Below, piece by piece: positions 1-11,106 of a stretch of DNA of 64,000 nucleotides. A model generated the notes under the pieces. It saw only the letters and a program-made list of their open reading frames with translations. It searched no databases and was not told the DNA's origin. Position 1 is the first letter of the stretch. The number at the start of each line of letters is the position of its first letter. Made by a program: the position numbers and the translations under genes. Origin of the DNA: Selaginella moellendorffii (lineage: Eukaryota; Streptophyta; Lycopodiopsida; Selaginellales; Selaginellaceae); NCBI RefSeq assembly GCF_000143415.4, contig NW_003314335.1, forward strand, positions 153,424 through 217,423, written 5' to 3'.

Positions 1-736
1 CACATGGCACCCTTTCGGCTCCACTTTGGGGCCTAGGGATTTTGTGTCTCACATTTTCCAGTTGGTTTAAAGGGAGAGAGATAAGGTGTGTTATAGTTGG
101 TATCGGAGGAAATGGCACGGGTTTGATTCCCATTGATTAGTGGCTACTTAAAAATATAATATACCCTTGAGCAAGATATATTCCTATCCCTAAATTTGAA
201 ATCATACGTATTGGGCATCCATGTGTTTGTCCTTCCTCTTATGTGGAGTATCCATGGACGAAGGTATCCACCGTGGGATTGCAGTACAGGTGGATGACTA
301 ATTGACTCACATGGAATAGCTGATCTACACAATGGAAGGATTGGTAGATTCAATGCAAAAATGGAGGTGCTGATTCCCCTTGGCTTAATAGGGGTTATTA
401 GTTAATAGTTAATAAGGACATTGACATCTCTGAAAGGGGGGGGGTGAAAGGGGGCTGAGTGTAGCACATGTGATCATAAGATGAGATTTAGATATATTGT
501 CACCGTGGATCCTTGGAACCTTGGGGGATAAATGGGGATAAAATAGCCACTAAAGACTCTCTCATCAAGCAATTGCCCCTTTTCCAGTTGGCTTAAAGGG
601 AGAGAGATAAGTTGTCACCGTGGATCCTTGGAACCTTGGGGGATAAATAGGGATTAAATAGCCATTAAGGACTCTCTCATCAAGCAATTGCCCTTTTTCT
701 AGTTGGCTTAAGGGGAGAGAGATAAGGTGCACTACA
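1..736 (+). mobile_element. TRIM-type miniature LTR retrotransposon, 5' end cut by window edge
   Basis: The element reads: tail of a 5' LTR (recognisable from about 60 to 95, ending in GTGTTATA); a primer binding site at 98-109 resembling TGGTATCAGAGC, complementary to the 3' end of plant initiator Met tRNA; about 350 bp of non-coding interior; a purine tract at 430-458 rich in G; and a 3' LTR at 460-736 that starts TGTAGCACATG and ends GTGCACTACA. The whole interior lacks gag and pol, which defines TRIM elements. The 3' LTR is longer than the 162-bp LTRs of its relatives because about 115 bp (from TTGTCACCGTGG to GAGATAAG) is tandemly doubled. The interior is homologous to the minus strand of 1481-1831. 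Confidence 0.75.
460..736 (+). repeat. 3' LTR of the TRIM element, with internal tandem duplication
   Basis: Bounded by TGTAGCAC at the left and CACTACA at the right, directly after the polypurine tract. The 115-bp unit occurs twice, the second copy carrying several substitutions, so the duplication is not recent. Confidence 0.75.
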
Positions 737-973
737 ACCACCCCTATTACCACCATTGCCACCACCACCACCTTTACCATTGCTACAACCATTGGTGCCA
801 CTTCCACCTTTATTCTTCATTGGCCCACCACTAGCATAAGTTGGGTAATCTAGCAATGTTTGTGATAGAGAATTTGACAAACACCCTAGAGCCAAAAGAG
901 TTGCAAACCTTCTTGATAATATGGTGGATAAGCACTTCCAAGAAATTGTTATGCGGACAAATGAAAAAGCAAT
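737..973 (-). other. Glycine-rich gag-like remnant
   Basis: On the minus strand this stretch reads as a short glycine- and asparagine-rich peptide (GGPMKNKGGSGTNG, then GGGGGNGGNRGG) after a hydrophobic lead. Such composition is seen in retroelement gag tails, and the stretch sits between a TRIM element and a Copia pol remnant. It is not collinear with an intact Copia, where gag precedes pol, so it is either a rearranged piece or an unrelated simple-repeat peptide. No intact gene is present. Confidence 0.25.
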
Positions 974-1318
974 TCACCAAACACTTGAGGCACTCAAGTG
1001 CCAAGCCTTAGTGACTTGATTGGAAATCCCTCTTTGCCATTTACAAGAAATAATGTGCTTGAGAGAGCTTGATGACTGCCGCTTCTCTGTCCTAAAGCAC
1101 CTGGATCCCAAGGCAATAAAAAAGACATCCAATTGCTGAAATCTTGAATTGGGATAAAACCTGTTATGCAAATAGCTGATGATTGTTGGCACAATATTAT
1201 CGTCAACATATAGAACTAGAATAGAAAACACATCTCTAGAACTAAAAATATACATATTGCATCTTCTTATAAAGCCAATGGACCTGAGAAATATAGACTT
1301 CCTCCTTAAGCTTGCTAT
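974..1318 (-). mobile_element. Decayed Ty1/Copia pol, downstream half (reverse transcriptase YVDD region)
   Basis: The minus strand encodes, across several frames, KLKEEVYISQ and then FSILVLYVDDNIVPT. YVDD is the Copia reverse transcriptase catalytic motif. Stops and frameshifts show it is dead. The matching upstream half of the same reverse transcriptase is at 7778-8300; the two were separated by the LTR element at 1319-7772, which duplicated GCTAT (1314-1318 and 7773-7777). Confidence 0.8.
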
Positions 1319-1480
1319 TGTAGCGCACCTTATCTCTCTCCCCTTAAGCCAACTGGAAAAGGGGCAATTGCTTGATGAGAGAGCCCTTAGTGGCTATTTT
1401 ATCCCCATTTATCCCTCAAGGTTCCAAGGATCTACGGTGATAGTATATCTAAATCTCATCCCATGATCACATGTGCTACA
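1319..1480 (-). repeat. 3' LTR (162 bp) of the composite element
   Basis: On the plus strand it starts TGTAGCGCACC and ends CATGTGCTACA. It is followed at 1481-1496 by a C-run, which is the polypurine tract on the element's own strand. It is about 97.5 percent identical to 7611-7772. Confidence 0.85.
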
Positions 1481-1831
1481 CTCACCCCCCCCTTCAGAGA
1501 TGTCAATGTCCTCATTGACTATTGACTAACAACCCCTACTGAGCCAAGGGGAACTAGCACCTCCATTTCCGCACTCAATCTACCAATCCTTCCATTGTGT
1601 AGACCAGCTATTCCATGTGAGGCAACTAGTCATCCACCCGTACCGCAGTCCCACGATGGATACCTTCGTCCGTGGATACTCCACACAAGAGGAAGGACGT
1701 ACGCATGGATGGCCAATATATACGATTTCAAATTTAGGGGTAAGAATATACCTTGCTCAAGGGTATATTATACTTTTAAGTAGCCACTAATCAATGGGAA
1801 TCGAACCCGTGCCATTTGCTCTGATACCAAC

Positions 1832-2966
1832 TGTAGCGCACGTGGTTTTGACCCTTTATCCTATGGTGATTTACCATAGGATAACACCACGAAGCGGAAC
1901 CTAAACCCTCTTTGTGCCACGTGACAGATGCCATGTGTCACATACCACGTGTCCGTGCCACGTGTCCATAGGAACCCGAGGTTCAGGGCCTTGGGCCACT
2001 GAACGAAGGAACGGTGCCAAACTCCCAAGCGTGACGCCAAGGAGTGATGAAACCGGACCACAGAGCAACTCCCGAGCATATAGCCCAAGGAGCGAAGGGA
2101 CAGGGGCCCGGAGCGACTTGGAACAGTCCTAGAGCAACCAGCATCCCAATGCCAGGACCAGCACGCAAAACGAAGCCAAACAGAGTCTGGCGCTATTTCG
2201 GCATACCGGTGGCCTAACGCGAGGATATGGGTACTCATGGAATGGAACTTGGGCTTAGACCCAAGCCGGACGCAGAACAAGGACAGGCACGTAAACGGGA
2301 GCTAGACTATGCCTCAGGTTGGTCGGCCATGCCCGACCTACCCACTATCCCTACTATACATTTGGAACCCCCCATAGCCCCCCCCCCTTAAGGAACACAC
2401 GCTTTGGGCTTTCACCCCAAGCCTCCCTTAGTATCAGGAGTTAGTCTCTGGGACAAACTCGAAACTTACTAAATATGGAATGTCCTTAGATTGCGAATTT
2501 GGACATGGGACAAACACCATTGTGTTCAGGCCGATCTCTACATTCCGTAGATATGCCAAATGAGCAAATCTGGACACTTTCCATAAATAGCATTTGGGAC
2601 CGAAATGAGACTAACACAAAGGGCATGATAGCGAGGGTGTTTGGCAGACACGGTAAACTATCATGTAGCGATATTGAGGGATTAATCTCAATACGCGAGG
2701 GTTCTTGTCACTAGCCAGTGCAAGACATAACGAGACGGGAACTCCTTACCGGGCTAAGTATGCTTAGCTAATAACACGTAGGAATTCCGTCCTTATGCTC
2801 GTCCGGTCTAAGTACACTCGAAATGCCCAGTTAACTCCACTAGCACAAGAGGGACTGATAAAGGGTCCAGCAATACTGACCTCCTGCCATCGTGGCAGTA
2901 AGGTAAGAGTGTCCGTAAGGACTAGTCGACAGGTAACTTTCGATACCCGAAGTCACATGCGCGACA
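1832..2966 (-). repeat. Internal, larger LTR-like block (about 1.1 kb) of a related family
   Basis: On the element strand it starts TGTCGCGCATGTGAC, directly after a G-rich polypurine tract, and ends ACGTGCGCTACA, directly before a tRNA-Met primer binding site. That is the layout of an LTR inside the composite element. Its termini and the tract next to it resemble those of the TRIM family, so the two families are relatives. No second copy is seen in the window. Confidence 0.6.
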
Positions 2967-5900
2967 CTCTCCCCCCCTAGGGAAGATCGACGTCCTCGTT
3001 GATGCATACTCGAGTCTAGAATACCGCCAAGGAAACAACTCTCGAAAAAGTTCACGGTACTCACACTATGTGAGAAATGCACCAACTTAAATGAGTTAGG
3101 GGGAACCTCTTTGTCTAACGCGGATGCGCTACCAGCTCAGACACCTTCCAGCCGTCGCTGACAAGGAAAATGACCAACGGAGTCAGCCACCCTTGCTGCT
3201 CTGGGAGTCACCCAGCTTACAAAAGTGTGATATGCCCCTGCCCGCAGGGACATAGAGAGAGAAGCCAGAGGCCCCAACCCTCCTAAGCAAAGAAACCAAA
3301 CCCGTCGGTAAGGTTTAGATAGACTACTGTAAACAGGCAGTTAGAGTTGTTTACACGGTCACGCCCTTTCACAGAATAAGGAACATCGACAGAGAGGCGG
3401 GTTATGTGACCAGTCGACAATAGCTACCCCATGACTAGAGATTTCAACATGCACACGAAGTGCCAAAGCCAGTCTGCCTATACTGGCCCAAACTCAAAGA
3501 TCAATAGATGGACAATATCAAAGTTAGAGACAATGATATCTTAGAGACTTAATTATCAGTGAATAAAGCTTAGATTAGAACACAAAAGTATTCCAAGTAA
3601 GTTATCATCCGATAAACTAGTATTATAGTATAAGAACCACCAAGATCACTATCATTGGAAAACATAGGAATGACCATCCAACAAAATTCAATAGCAAGTG
3701 TATCATCAAGAAAACTTAATAACCAAACTTAACTATCAAAGATTGCAGATAGAATGCCAAACAACTTACGAAAGATAACTCAAAGAACACAAAGTATCAT
3801 TGACTGACAAGCAAAATGCTCGCGAATGTATCACCCAAAGGAAATAACATCCAAATCTATCAAAACTAACTTGAGCAACAATCAACAGAAGAGAATGAAT
3901 GCGGTAAGACCAACAAACACTCATTCCTGCCAACTATCACAAAAGCCAATCTGAATAGATCCCAACCAATAATACCAAGGAACTCAAGTTGCCTAAGCAA
4001 GTGTCAGCAACATCCTACTGATGTCTCAAACCCAAGAGACCAATCCAGAGCAAATCACAAAGAACATGTGTTATTGCGAAAAGCCACAAACCATCAAAGA
4101 GAACAACTAACCACCATAAAAGATCATCAATCATCCTATCAATAGAGAGATGCATAATCATCATTGAAGAAAGAATCCACCATCCCGAACAATGGCAAAT
4201 CATTTTAGATCAACGATAATCAAGTAAAACCTTCGACAAGGATAATCAACTTTCCTAGATGATAGTCAATCATCACCAATGATTGCTAGATGCAAAAGCC
4301 AACTTCAACATTAAAGCTAATGAGCCAAAATGCCTTCCCCAACAACTTCAAACCAATGGAACAATGAGCATAAAACTCAAAGAACCAAAGCTTGAAGAAA
4401 CTTATAGCTAAGTCTTGCCTAATAATGATCACGAGTCTCATAGAAGCAAACTTCAATGCTAAAGAAGAAATCATGGTGCAACCCACAATGTCTTCTTCAA
4501 CACATCCATAAGCCATCCAAACTTCATAATGCCAAAGCTAATGAAGAGCATTTCTGCATCAATCCAAAAGCTAAGCATAACGAAGCTATGCCCGACAAGT
4601 GATCACTAAACGATCCTCCATGAATCCATCTATAGCAAGACGTAACTCACTTCATAACAAGCACAAGAAGAATCACCAATGATCGATATATTCCAACTCA
4701 AACCCAATAAGGATTCAAACTTTCCAATATCGATCACTAACTCTTCCACTTGTAGAGTTAGCATAGTCCATGACTGAATCACTTTTCAAGGAAAAGCCAG
4801 AACTCAACCTCTACTAAACAATCTTGTCTAGAACACAACTAACCCAACTTGCCACTTAGTTTATTTGAACGTCAATACAGTTGCTAATTAGCAAATGCAC
4901 GAATGCTAATAACACAAAGCTACAACCAAATCATCAACACTATCTCTATTGAGACTAATGAAACTCAATATCAATCATAAGGATAGACATCTCATCTCAC
5001 TTGAATCCCAACATCAATAATATCAATGACAAGGCATCATTTCAATGCCATTAACACTATAACAAAGCTAGAAGAAAGCAAGAGTGAATCACCACTCAAA
5101 ACTCTCTAACAACTAAGCTAACCAAGGTCGAAGATACTTAATTCAGTATCCGAGACTAATCCTTCAACAATACTCAGCTACAGATAACACTTCCTCAAGG
5201 AGTGAATCACCACATCCAAGACTCCATGAAATCCAACACTATGAACTAAATGCAACCAAATGATATAAACAAAGATAGAGTCGACATGCCAACATGGAAA
5301 ACCCATGTAAGCCTAACGACATGATCCTCCGCAACACCATCCGGTAAAGCAAGCCCATCACTGCTAAATCATCATCGAGCAAAGCAAGTATCAACAGTCT
5401 TTTTGACAAAGTCTACAAGTAATCACTAGTCGCAAAGCAACTAACAATCACCCTTCAACTTGCCTTCACAAGACCCAAACACTAACTCATGTCATCGAGT
5501 TACATACTTGTCCAACATGAACATAATACCCCAAGTACGAGATAAAAGTTCATAGACAAGCACAAACTAAATGACCACTCGAATCCAACTCAACCGCAAT
5601 AAGCTCACTAATGCATTTAGTCAATAGCTCTGAGCATGCCTTGAAGAGGCTAGCTATGTGATCAACACTCAGTCGAAACTAAAGTGAAGACCATGAGATG
5701 GACTCATATCGGTACACAACCTCCTCATAGACAAAGCTATAGTACGGGTACCAACATCTCAACCTCAAACAACTAAGTTGGACATCACCATCCTCAGCCA
5801 AGGTGCAGGGCCACCAAGACCAAGTCAAGATCAGTGAGAGCTCACTACTCTCATAGAGTCTAACGTAATGCAAGGTGTAAACTGTCACCAAGCACAACGC

Positions 5901-7610
5901 TACAAAAGAAAGGCACAAGGGTCACCTTTCTTAGAAAAGCGCAACAGCCACTTTTCTACACCAACTCCAGACTCTATCTAACTCAATTGCTTTAGCCCCA
6001 AAAGTTAGCATCCCTTTCGGGCCGCATCATACAAACTACTTACTAAGATCTAAGCCAACCGAAGTCAACTCCAACCCCTTCACTAGTTTATACTGGCTTA
6101 CGAAAAATGGAATAGTTTTTGGCAAAGTGATCAACAGATCAGCCATTGGGGAAGTCTAAGAAAATTTGTGGAAAATTTTCCAATCCTAGAGAAAGAATAA
6201 CTCTCAGTCCAGGAATGCAAACTTTCAAGACTCAACCAACTTCCTCCTACTAACAACTTCACATAGATTCACCTCAACACAAATTCTCATGACCCATAAT
6301 ATGCTTAAGCATTGAACATCTTTGCCCATATAACCGACATCCAACACTGACATCCGCAAAGTGCAAAATGAGCATCCAAGGCTTGATCACAAAGACCACA
6401 TCATCGGATATCCACATTGCACTAACACTCTTTTTCAACCACCTTCAAGATCCAATGTGAAGCCAAAACACTAACAAGAAAAATGACATGGAAAATCAAG
6501 CTCTAAGGAAAATTCCTCATCACTTGAAATAACAATGCCACTTCCACTAACACAAGTGCTAGCAATGTTAATGCCTCAACTACACATCTTCTCCATCCAA
6601 CAATCTACTCCAAGTGCTAACGGATCAACCAACAAGCTATAGCAAATGAATGCTACAACCCTTTTCCAACACCTAATGGGCAAACTCAAGGAAACAAGGT
6701 ACCAACTTAAGCTTAGCATAATGGACCACTATAGAGAATCCAGTCAAAGCTACTACAATGCTACTTCGTGCAAGTAGACTAGCTTCTCCATCAACCACTT
6801 TGGGGTTGATCATCATTTACCCAAGCAACTTCGTAAACGCATTACTCTTTATCACATGGATATGATATAAGTATCACAATGACTTGATCATCAATAGAGT
6901 AACGCAATGAGCAAGGCTTATGTCATTACTTCAAATGTTTATGTGAGTATTAAATGCCAACTCGATTCGACAAAATGCAACATAAATGCCACACTCCACC
7001 AATAGAGATTTACGACACCCAACACCACTAACTTTTGTTCACAACACAGACAAGCTTATGCCATTCTCTTTCCGACCAATCTCAAAATTATTCCAACACC
7101 AAGCTACTCAAGGAGCAATAACAAGGTTCCCCGGAAAAGAATTAAGCATTGCAACCCAAGTCTTCCAATAGCGAGCCTAGACAAAATGGTTTAGTGTTTC
7201 ACCACTATCCATCCCATAACTCACCACTTGTAAGACCACCATCTCCAACATGCATCAAGGTAGGGACTCTTGATTGCATAATGTAAACACAAGCAATGAG
7301 TCACACCTCGTTGCAAATCATCTCTCTAAGAAGAGAAAATAATTTACGTATTTGATCCTTCGTCCCTGACGACTCTCTTTCCAGCCTCATCTTGACTAAA
7401 CCTCAAGCTTGCTTTCGCACTGCCTTCAGTTCAATCAAAGAAAAGTTTATTCTGATACTCCACACAAGAGGAAGGACGTACGCATGGATGGCCAATATGT
7501 ACGATTTCAAATTTAGGGGTAGGAATATACCTTGCTCAAGGGTATATTATACTTTTAAGTAGCCACTAATCAATGGGAATCGAACCCGTGCCATTTTCTC
7601 TGATACCAAC

Positions 7611-7772
7611 TGTAGCGCACCTTATCTCTCTCCCCTTAAGCCAACTGGAAAAGGGGCAATTGCTTGATGAGAGAGCCCTTAGTGGCTATTTTATCCCCAT
7701 TTATCCCCCAAGGTTCCAAGGATCCACGGTGATAGTATATCCAAATCTCATCCTATGATCACATGTGCTACA
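7611..7772 (-). repeat. 5' LTR (162 bp) of the composite element
   Basis: Partner of 1319-1480, flanked by GCTAT at 7773-7777. The primer binding site (TGGTATCAGAG on the minus strand) lies two bases inside, at 7598-7608. Confidence 0.85.
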
Positions 7773-7777
7773 GCTAT

Positions 7778-8310
7778 ATAAAAACGCTGTCTTGATATCA
7801 AGCTAACAGACTTCTAGATCCCAATATGCTCCAAGACAAAGATTAATTCTTATAAAAGGCATTTTAGCCACTGGCAAAAAAGTCTCAAAAAAATCCATGC
7901 CAAGTACTTGACTAAATCCTCTCACTACAAAGTGAGCTCGTCACCACTCCACTGGCATCCAATTTGCACTTGAATATCCACTTGGAACTGATGATTTTCC
8001 TGCCTGGTGGGAGAGAAACAAGCTCCTAAACATTGTTACGTATCAAAGAGTTGTACTCCTTGTCCTGCTTCTAGTGATTGGAGAGCTGCACAAACTGTGC
8101 ATGGTTCAGGAGGAAGCTACTCCATCACTGACAGCCAGAGTCTTGAGCATCGTGAGCTACTTGTAATAAATAGCTAACTCTCCCATTGTGTGTGATAGTC
8201 CTTGCCAAGAATAAGTGGATCAGCTTTTTGCTGAGATCTTGTAGCCATGGGAGTACTAGGCTCTACTTGCGGCTGCCCTGGTGGAGACTCCTCCTCCTCT
8301 AGTTTATCAA
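7778..8310 (-). mobile_element. Decayed Ty1/Copia pol, upstream half (start of reverse transcriptase)
   Basis: Minus-strand fragments read ELVSLPPGRK, SSKWIFKCKLDASG, GFSQVLGMDFFETF and, at the edge of the inserted element, IKTAFLYS. These are conserved positions of the Copia reverse transcriptase N-terminal half. At least one in-frame stop and several frameshifts are present. The frame at the right insertion boundary matches the frame of KLKEEVY at the left boundary (1313 downward), so the halves belong to one ancestral pol. Confidence 0.8.
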
Positions 8311-9829
8311 ACAAACCTAAAAAATGAAGCCGTCATCAAATGGCATGGTTGTTTGATATTTTTATCAACTACAACTTTATGGCCATTTGAGATTAAATGA
8401 GTTGCCAGGAACAAATGTAAAACTTTGCCACAAGTTTCACATTCCAAACAAAAATTCTTGTATGTGAATCCTCAGATTGAAGTAGCATAATGCAAAAATT
8501 TGACACCACTTTCTTCCTCAAATGGATTTATAATTTTTAAGATCTCTACCTCTACCATTTCTTTTATATCTTGTTTTTGAAGCACTAGCTGCTGAAGTTC
8601 TTCCACAGGAATTAGATCATTTTCTACTTGATATGACTTCTCTTTAGCCAATCTTTTCTTATAGTTCTCATCATGTTGCCTACCAAGAAGATGTCTAGCT
8701 ACAAAATTATAGCAAGTGTCACTTAGTCATTTCCTCTATGCAATACCATATTCGTGATAAAAGATGGAATTGCACTTTATTGTCTTTGTTAAATGAAATC
8801 AGCTCACACTTGTATTTTTGCCCTAGCTTTTTGATCTTCACCAAAGCTTTCCTATAAGATCTTGTCCAAGCATTAAATTGGTCCTTTGGTGGCTAGTTTA
8901 GGGGGGTTCATACCAATGTCTACTTGTATATTGTTAAATGTCTCACTAGACTGTGTTAATTCCCTTGATTCAAATGTTAAATCAATTGGATTGACAAAAA
9001 TTGGTGCAACTTAAATTCTAACTTATACATCATTCTCATTACAAGTATGTTTCTCTTCATAAACAAGCTGGTGTGGTCCAAGAAATGCCCATTGTCTCCC
9101 TTCCAATCCAGGGATCTCATCCCTCTCAATCAGCTGCCTTACAATCTCAAATAAACATTGCTCTAGCACCCTAATAAAGCGAAGCAACTCACTACTATCT
9201 TTACTAATCAGCACATCACACTCAACAATAGCTCATTGCTTCCTCCTCACCACTGTGCTATTAACCCTAATTCTGTATATTATAGATTTTCAGTGGACAG
9301 TGACTTTGTGTTTTTTAAAATGACAATGATGTAGTAGTCTTGCATGGTAAAGGTGTCATGCCCATGTATAATGTTTCAATTGTTTATGTAGCAATTAAAA
9401 AGTGATTGTGTGCATAATATTTTTGCATATATATCAAAACAAAAAATAAATCCACACATGTATAATGTAATATATGCAATCACATATTCATTACCATCCA
9501 TGAATAGGTGAAAACTGTATTGTAAATAGAAATTACACAAAGACAGTGCCACCTTGAATGGATTGGATGAATAGCTATGATTGGTATATTTCAGAAAGAA
9601 TATATTATAAAAATTAAACATTTACCGGAATATGCTCTGCAGACCAATGGGAGCTTACATGTGGCGCATGCAATGTGCGGTCTGATTTACATTCTGAATG
9701 GACCACAATAACCTTCCGATTTTCGTGAAGCAAAGATGCCTTGTTACTCGCCAGTACAATTACCTCAGGAATGTTCAAGATAGCAGAACACAAAACATTG
9801 AGAAAAATTGAAACAGAGATCAATGTTTT
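8311..9829. other. No gene recognised; degraded repeat-like sequence
   Basis: The longest minus-strand frames here (about 60 residues near 9023-9214 and 80 near 9376-9621) match no family I recognise. The sequence is moderately AT-rich and interrupted by stops in all frames. It may be the rest of the old retroelement. Confidence 0.5.
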
Positions 9830-10030
9830 CCAGATCCGGACTCCTTTGGTACAAGTGACACACTGGTCTCAGGATCTATCACTTTCGCAGTGGCATTTCT
9901 CACAATCGTTCCACAAGATCCAAGCTTCAGTCATCCCATATCCCTGGAAGAATAAACACAAATTAGAATTCTATGCAAATGCTAACCTGGTACGAGAACT
10001 CTCCTGGCAGACCGTTTGGAGAAAGACTTC
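9830..10030 (-). pseudogene. 4CL pseudogene fragment (copy of exon 2)
   Basis: This stretch is clearly homologous to exon 2 of the intact 4CL gene (11888-12086). Both share the run coding for the residues around RNATAKV and the GYGMTEA start with its preceding CCTGG splice context. The copy lacks an internal block of the exon and has several substitutions. No other exons are recognisable nearby, so it is a dead duplicate lying downstream of the active gene. Confidence 0.7.
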
Positions 10031-10330
10031 GGTGTGATTGCTGTTCCAGAGGTATACTGGACAAATTTGTGCTAGCCACAGAGATAGTAATGGTTATCAT
10101 CACTTCTCATGAGTTTTTTTTCTGGTCTTTCACCAACAGGTATGGGATGCAATGAGGAAGTTGTCAACGTCATCCCATCACACTTGACAAGAAGCAAGCC
10201 AGCGCCAAAATCAACAGTGCAGTGGTGTGCCTGTTCTTAGACACCACCATGGTTTGTCAGGCCTCGAATGGAGACAACGAAACCAAAACGATAGTCTTAC
10301 CTCAGACAGGAGACGAGAAAGAATCGAGAG

Positions 10331-10621
10331 ATGACGCGACGAGTAAAACTGGTGAGGAAGAGTCCTCCAAGTCGGATATTGAAGGGTGAATTCGCTGCTA
10401 AGGTTTTTGCTGGGGGACAAACTCCAAGAGGAGGTGCTAAAGAAAGTAGCAGGGAATCAAAGAGACCATTCCCATACATAGCTCTTGATCATCACGTTCC
10501 AGGCCTCGGCACTCTTCCTCAGCAGATTCACAAACAGCTTTCTTGGCATCTCACCACACTGGAAGAGCTCGATTCGAGTGCTCAGCCGGACGATTTTCGC
10601 CAGAAGGACATGATTATGTGA
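10331..10621 (+). CDS. Unrecognised open frame of 96 codons
   Basis: An ATG-started frame rich in Arg, Lys and Ser, without a recognisable domain. A second, overlapping frame from 10251 is also open for 46 codons. It could be an exon of an undetected gene or chance. Nothing in the flanks (4CL scrap on the left, tRNA relic on the right) supports a function. Confidence 0.15.
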   Translation: MTRRVKLVRKSPPSRILKGEFAAKVFAGGQTPRGGAKESSRESKRPFPYIALDHHVPGLGTLPQQIHKQLSWHLTTLEELDSSAQPDDFRQKDMIM

Positions 10622-10708
10622 TATGGAAGAAATTAAGGCTATTATTCTATGCAGCAGTGAAGTTATGCAAGGAAACTTGAATAGATACCAAGTTAAACTG
10701 CTGCTAAT

Positions 10709-10769
10709 GTAGACGTAGTGGTTATTGGGGCACGATTAGAAATCGCAGGTTCGAATCCTGCCGTCCACG
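10709..10769 (+). pseudogene. tRNA-Ser(AGA)-derived relic lacking the variable arm
   Basis: The 3' half matches a plant tRNA-Ser: a perfect T-arm (GCAGG/TTCGAAT/CCTGC) followed by CGTCCAC. The 5' end GTAGACG pairs with it at six of seven positions, and a D-arm (GTGGTTATTGGGGCAC) is visible. The anticodon region TTAGAAA would give AGA. The long variable arm and part of the anticodon stem expected of tRNA-Ser are missing, so only about 60 nt remain. It is therefore a pseudogene or the tRNA-derived head of a SINE rather than a working tRNA. Confidence 0.65.
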
Positions 10770-11106
10770 TATACACCTCGTTTTAGCACTGCTTGAATTG
10801 TTTTGCGTTTGGACTTAGCTCAAAGAAAGTGATAGCTCTTTGGTCGATTTTTTCTTTTTGATCCATTTTTGTAGTCCTGAAAATAACAAAACTTTGCGTT
10901 TCAAGGTGCGTGGCGAATGGATCAATCATCAAGCGTTAATAATCTGCTGTACATTTTCTTTTGATCTTTTCTTTTTTCTCTCTTTCCCATTTATCGCTCT
11001 CGTGTGAAAATTGATGTTTATCCCTGAAGAACACACAAGTTTGGTCACTAAACTTTCAGTGAATCTCCTTTGCACCAACCTTGTGTGTGTGTGAGTGTGT
11101 GGAAAC

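Larger units (their letters stand above)
1319..7772 (-). mobile_element. Composite non-coding LTR retroelement (TRIM ends, large non-coding interior with its own LTR)
   Basis: Two 162-bp LTRs (1319-1480 and 7611-7772) differ at four positions, all C/T. A 5-bp GCTAT target duplication flanks them directly. In minus-strand order the parts are: LTR; primer binding site at 7598-7608; 157 bp of TRIM interior (7454-7610); about 4.5 kb of non-coding interior (2978-7453); a polypurine tract (2967-2977); a different 1,135-bp LTR (1832-2966); a second primer binding site (1818-1829); TRIM interior (1481-1831); TRIM polypurine tract (1481-1496); LTR. The longest open frames in the interior are about 80 codons and unrelated to gag or pol, as in LARD elements. 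The plus strand of the interior is markedly rich in A and C. The unit appears to have moved as a whole, because one target duplication brackets both outer LTRs. Confidence 0.8.

Noticed and set aside
1800..1831. GGGAATCGAACCCGTGCCATTTG...CTGATACCA looked like the 3' half of a tRNA gene.
   Set aside because: It is the primer binding site and adjoining interior of the LTR element (also at 7580-7610 and, inverted, at 96-140); no cloverleaf can be drawn.
3000..7170. Several 60-80 codon frames in the large interior of the LTR element.
   Set aside because: They are expected by chance in A/C-rich sequence with few stops on one strand, show no gag or pol motif, and have no splice-site support.
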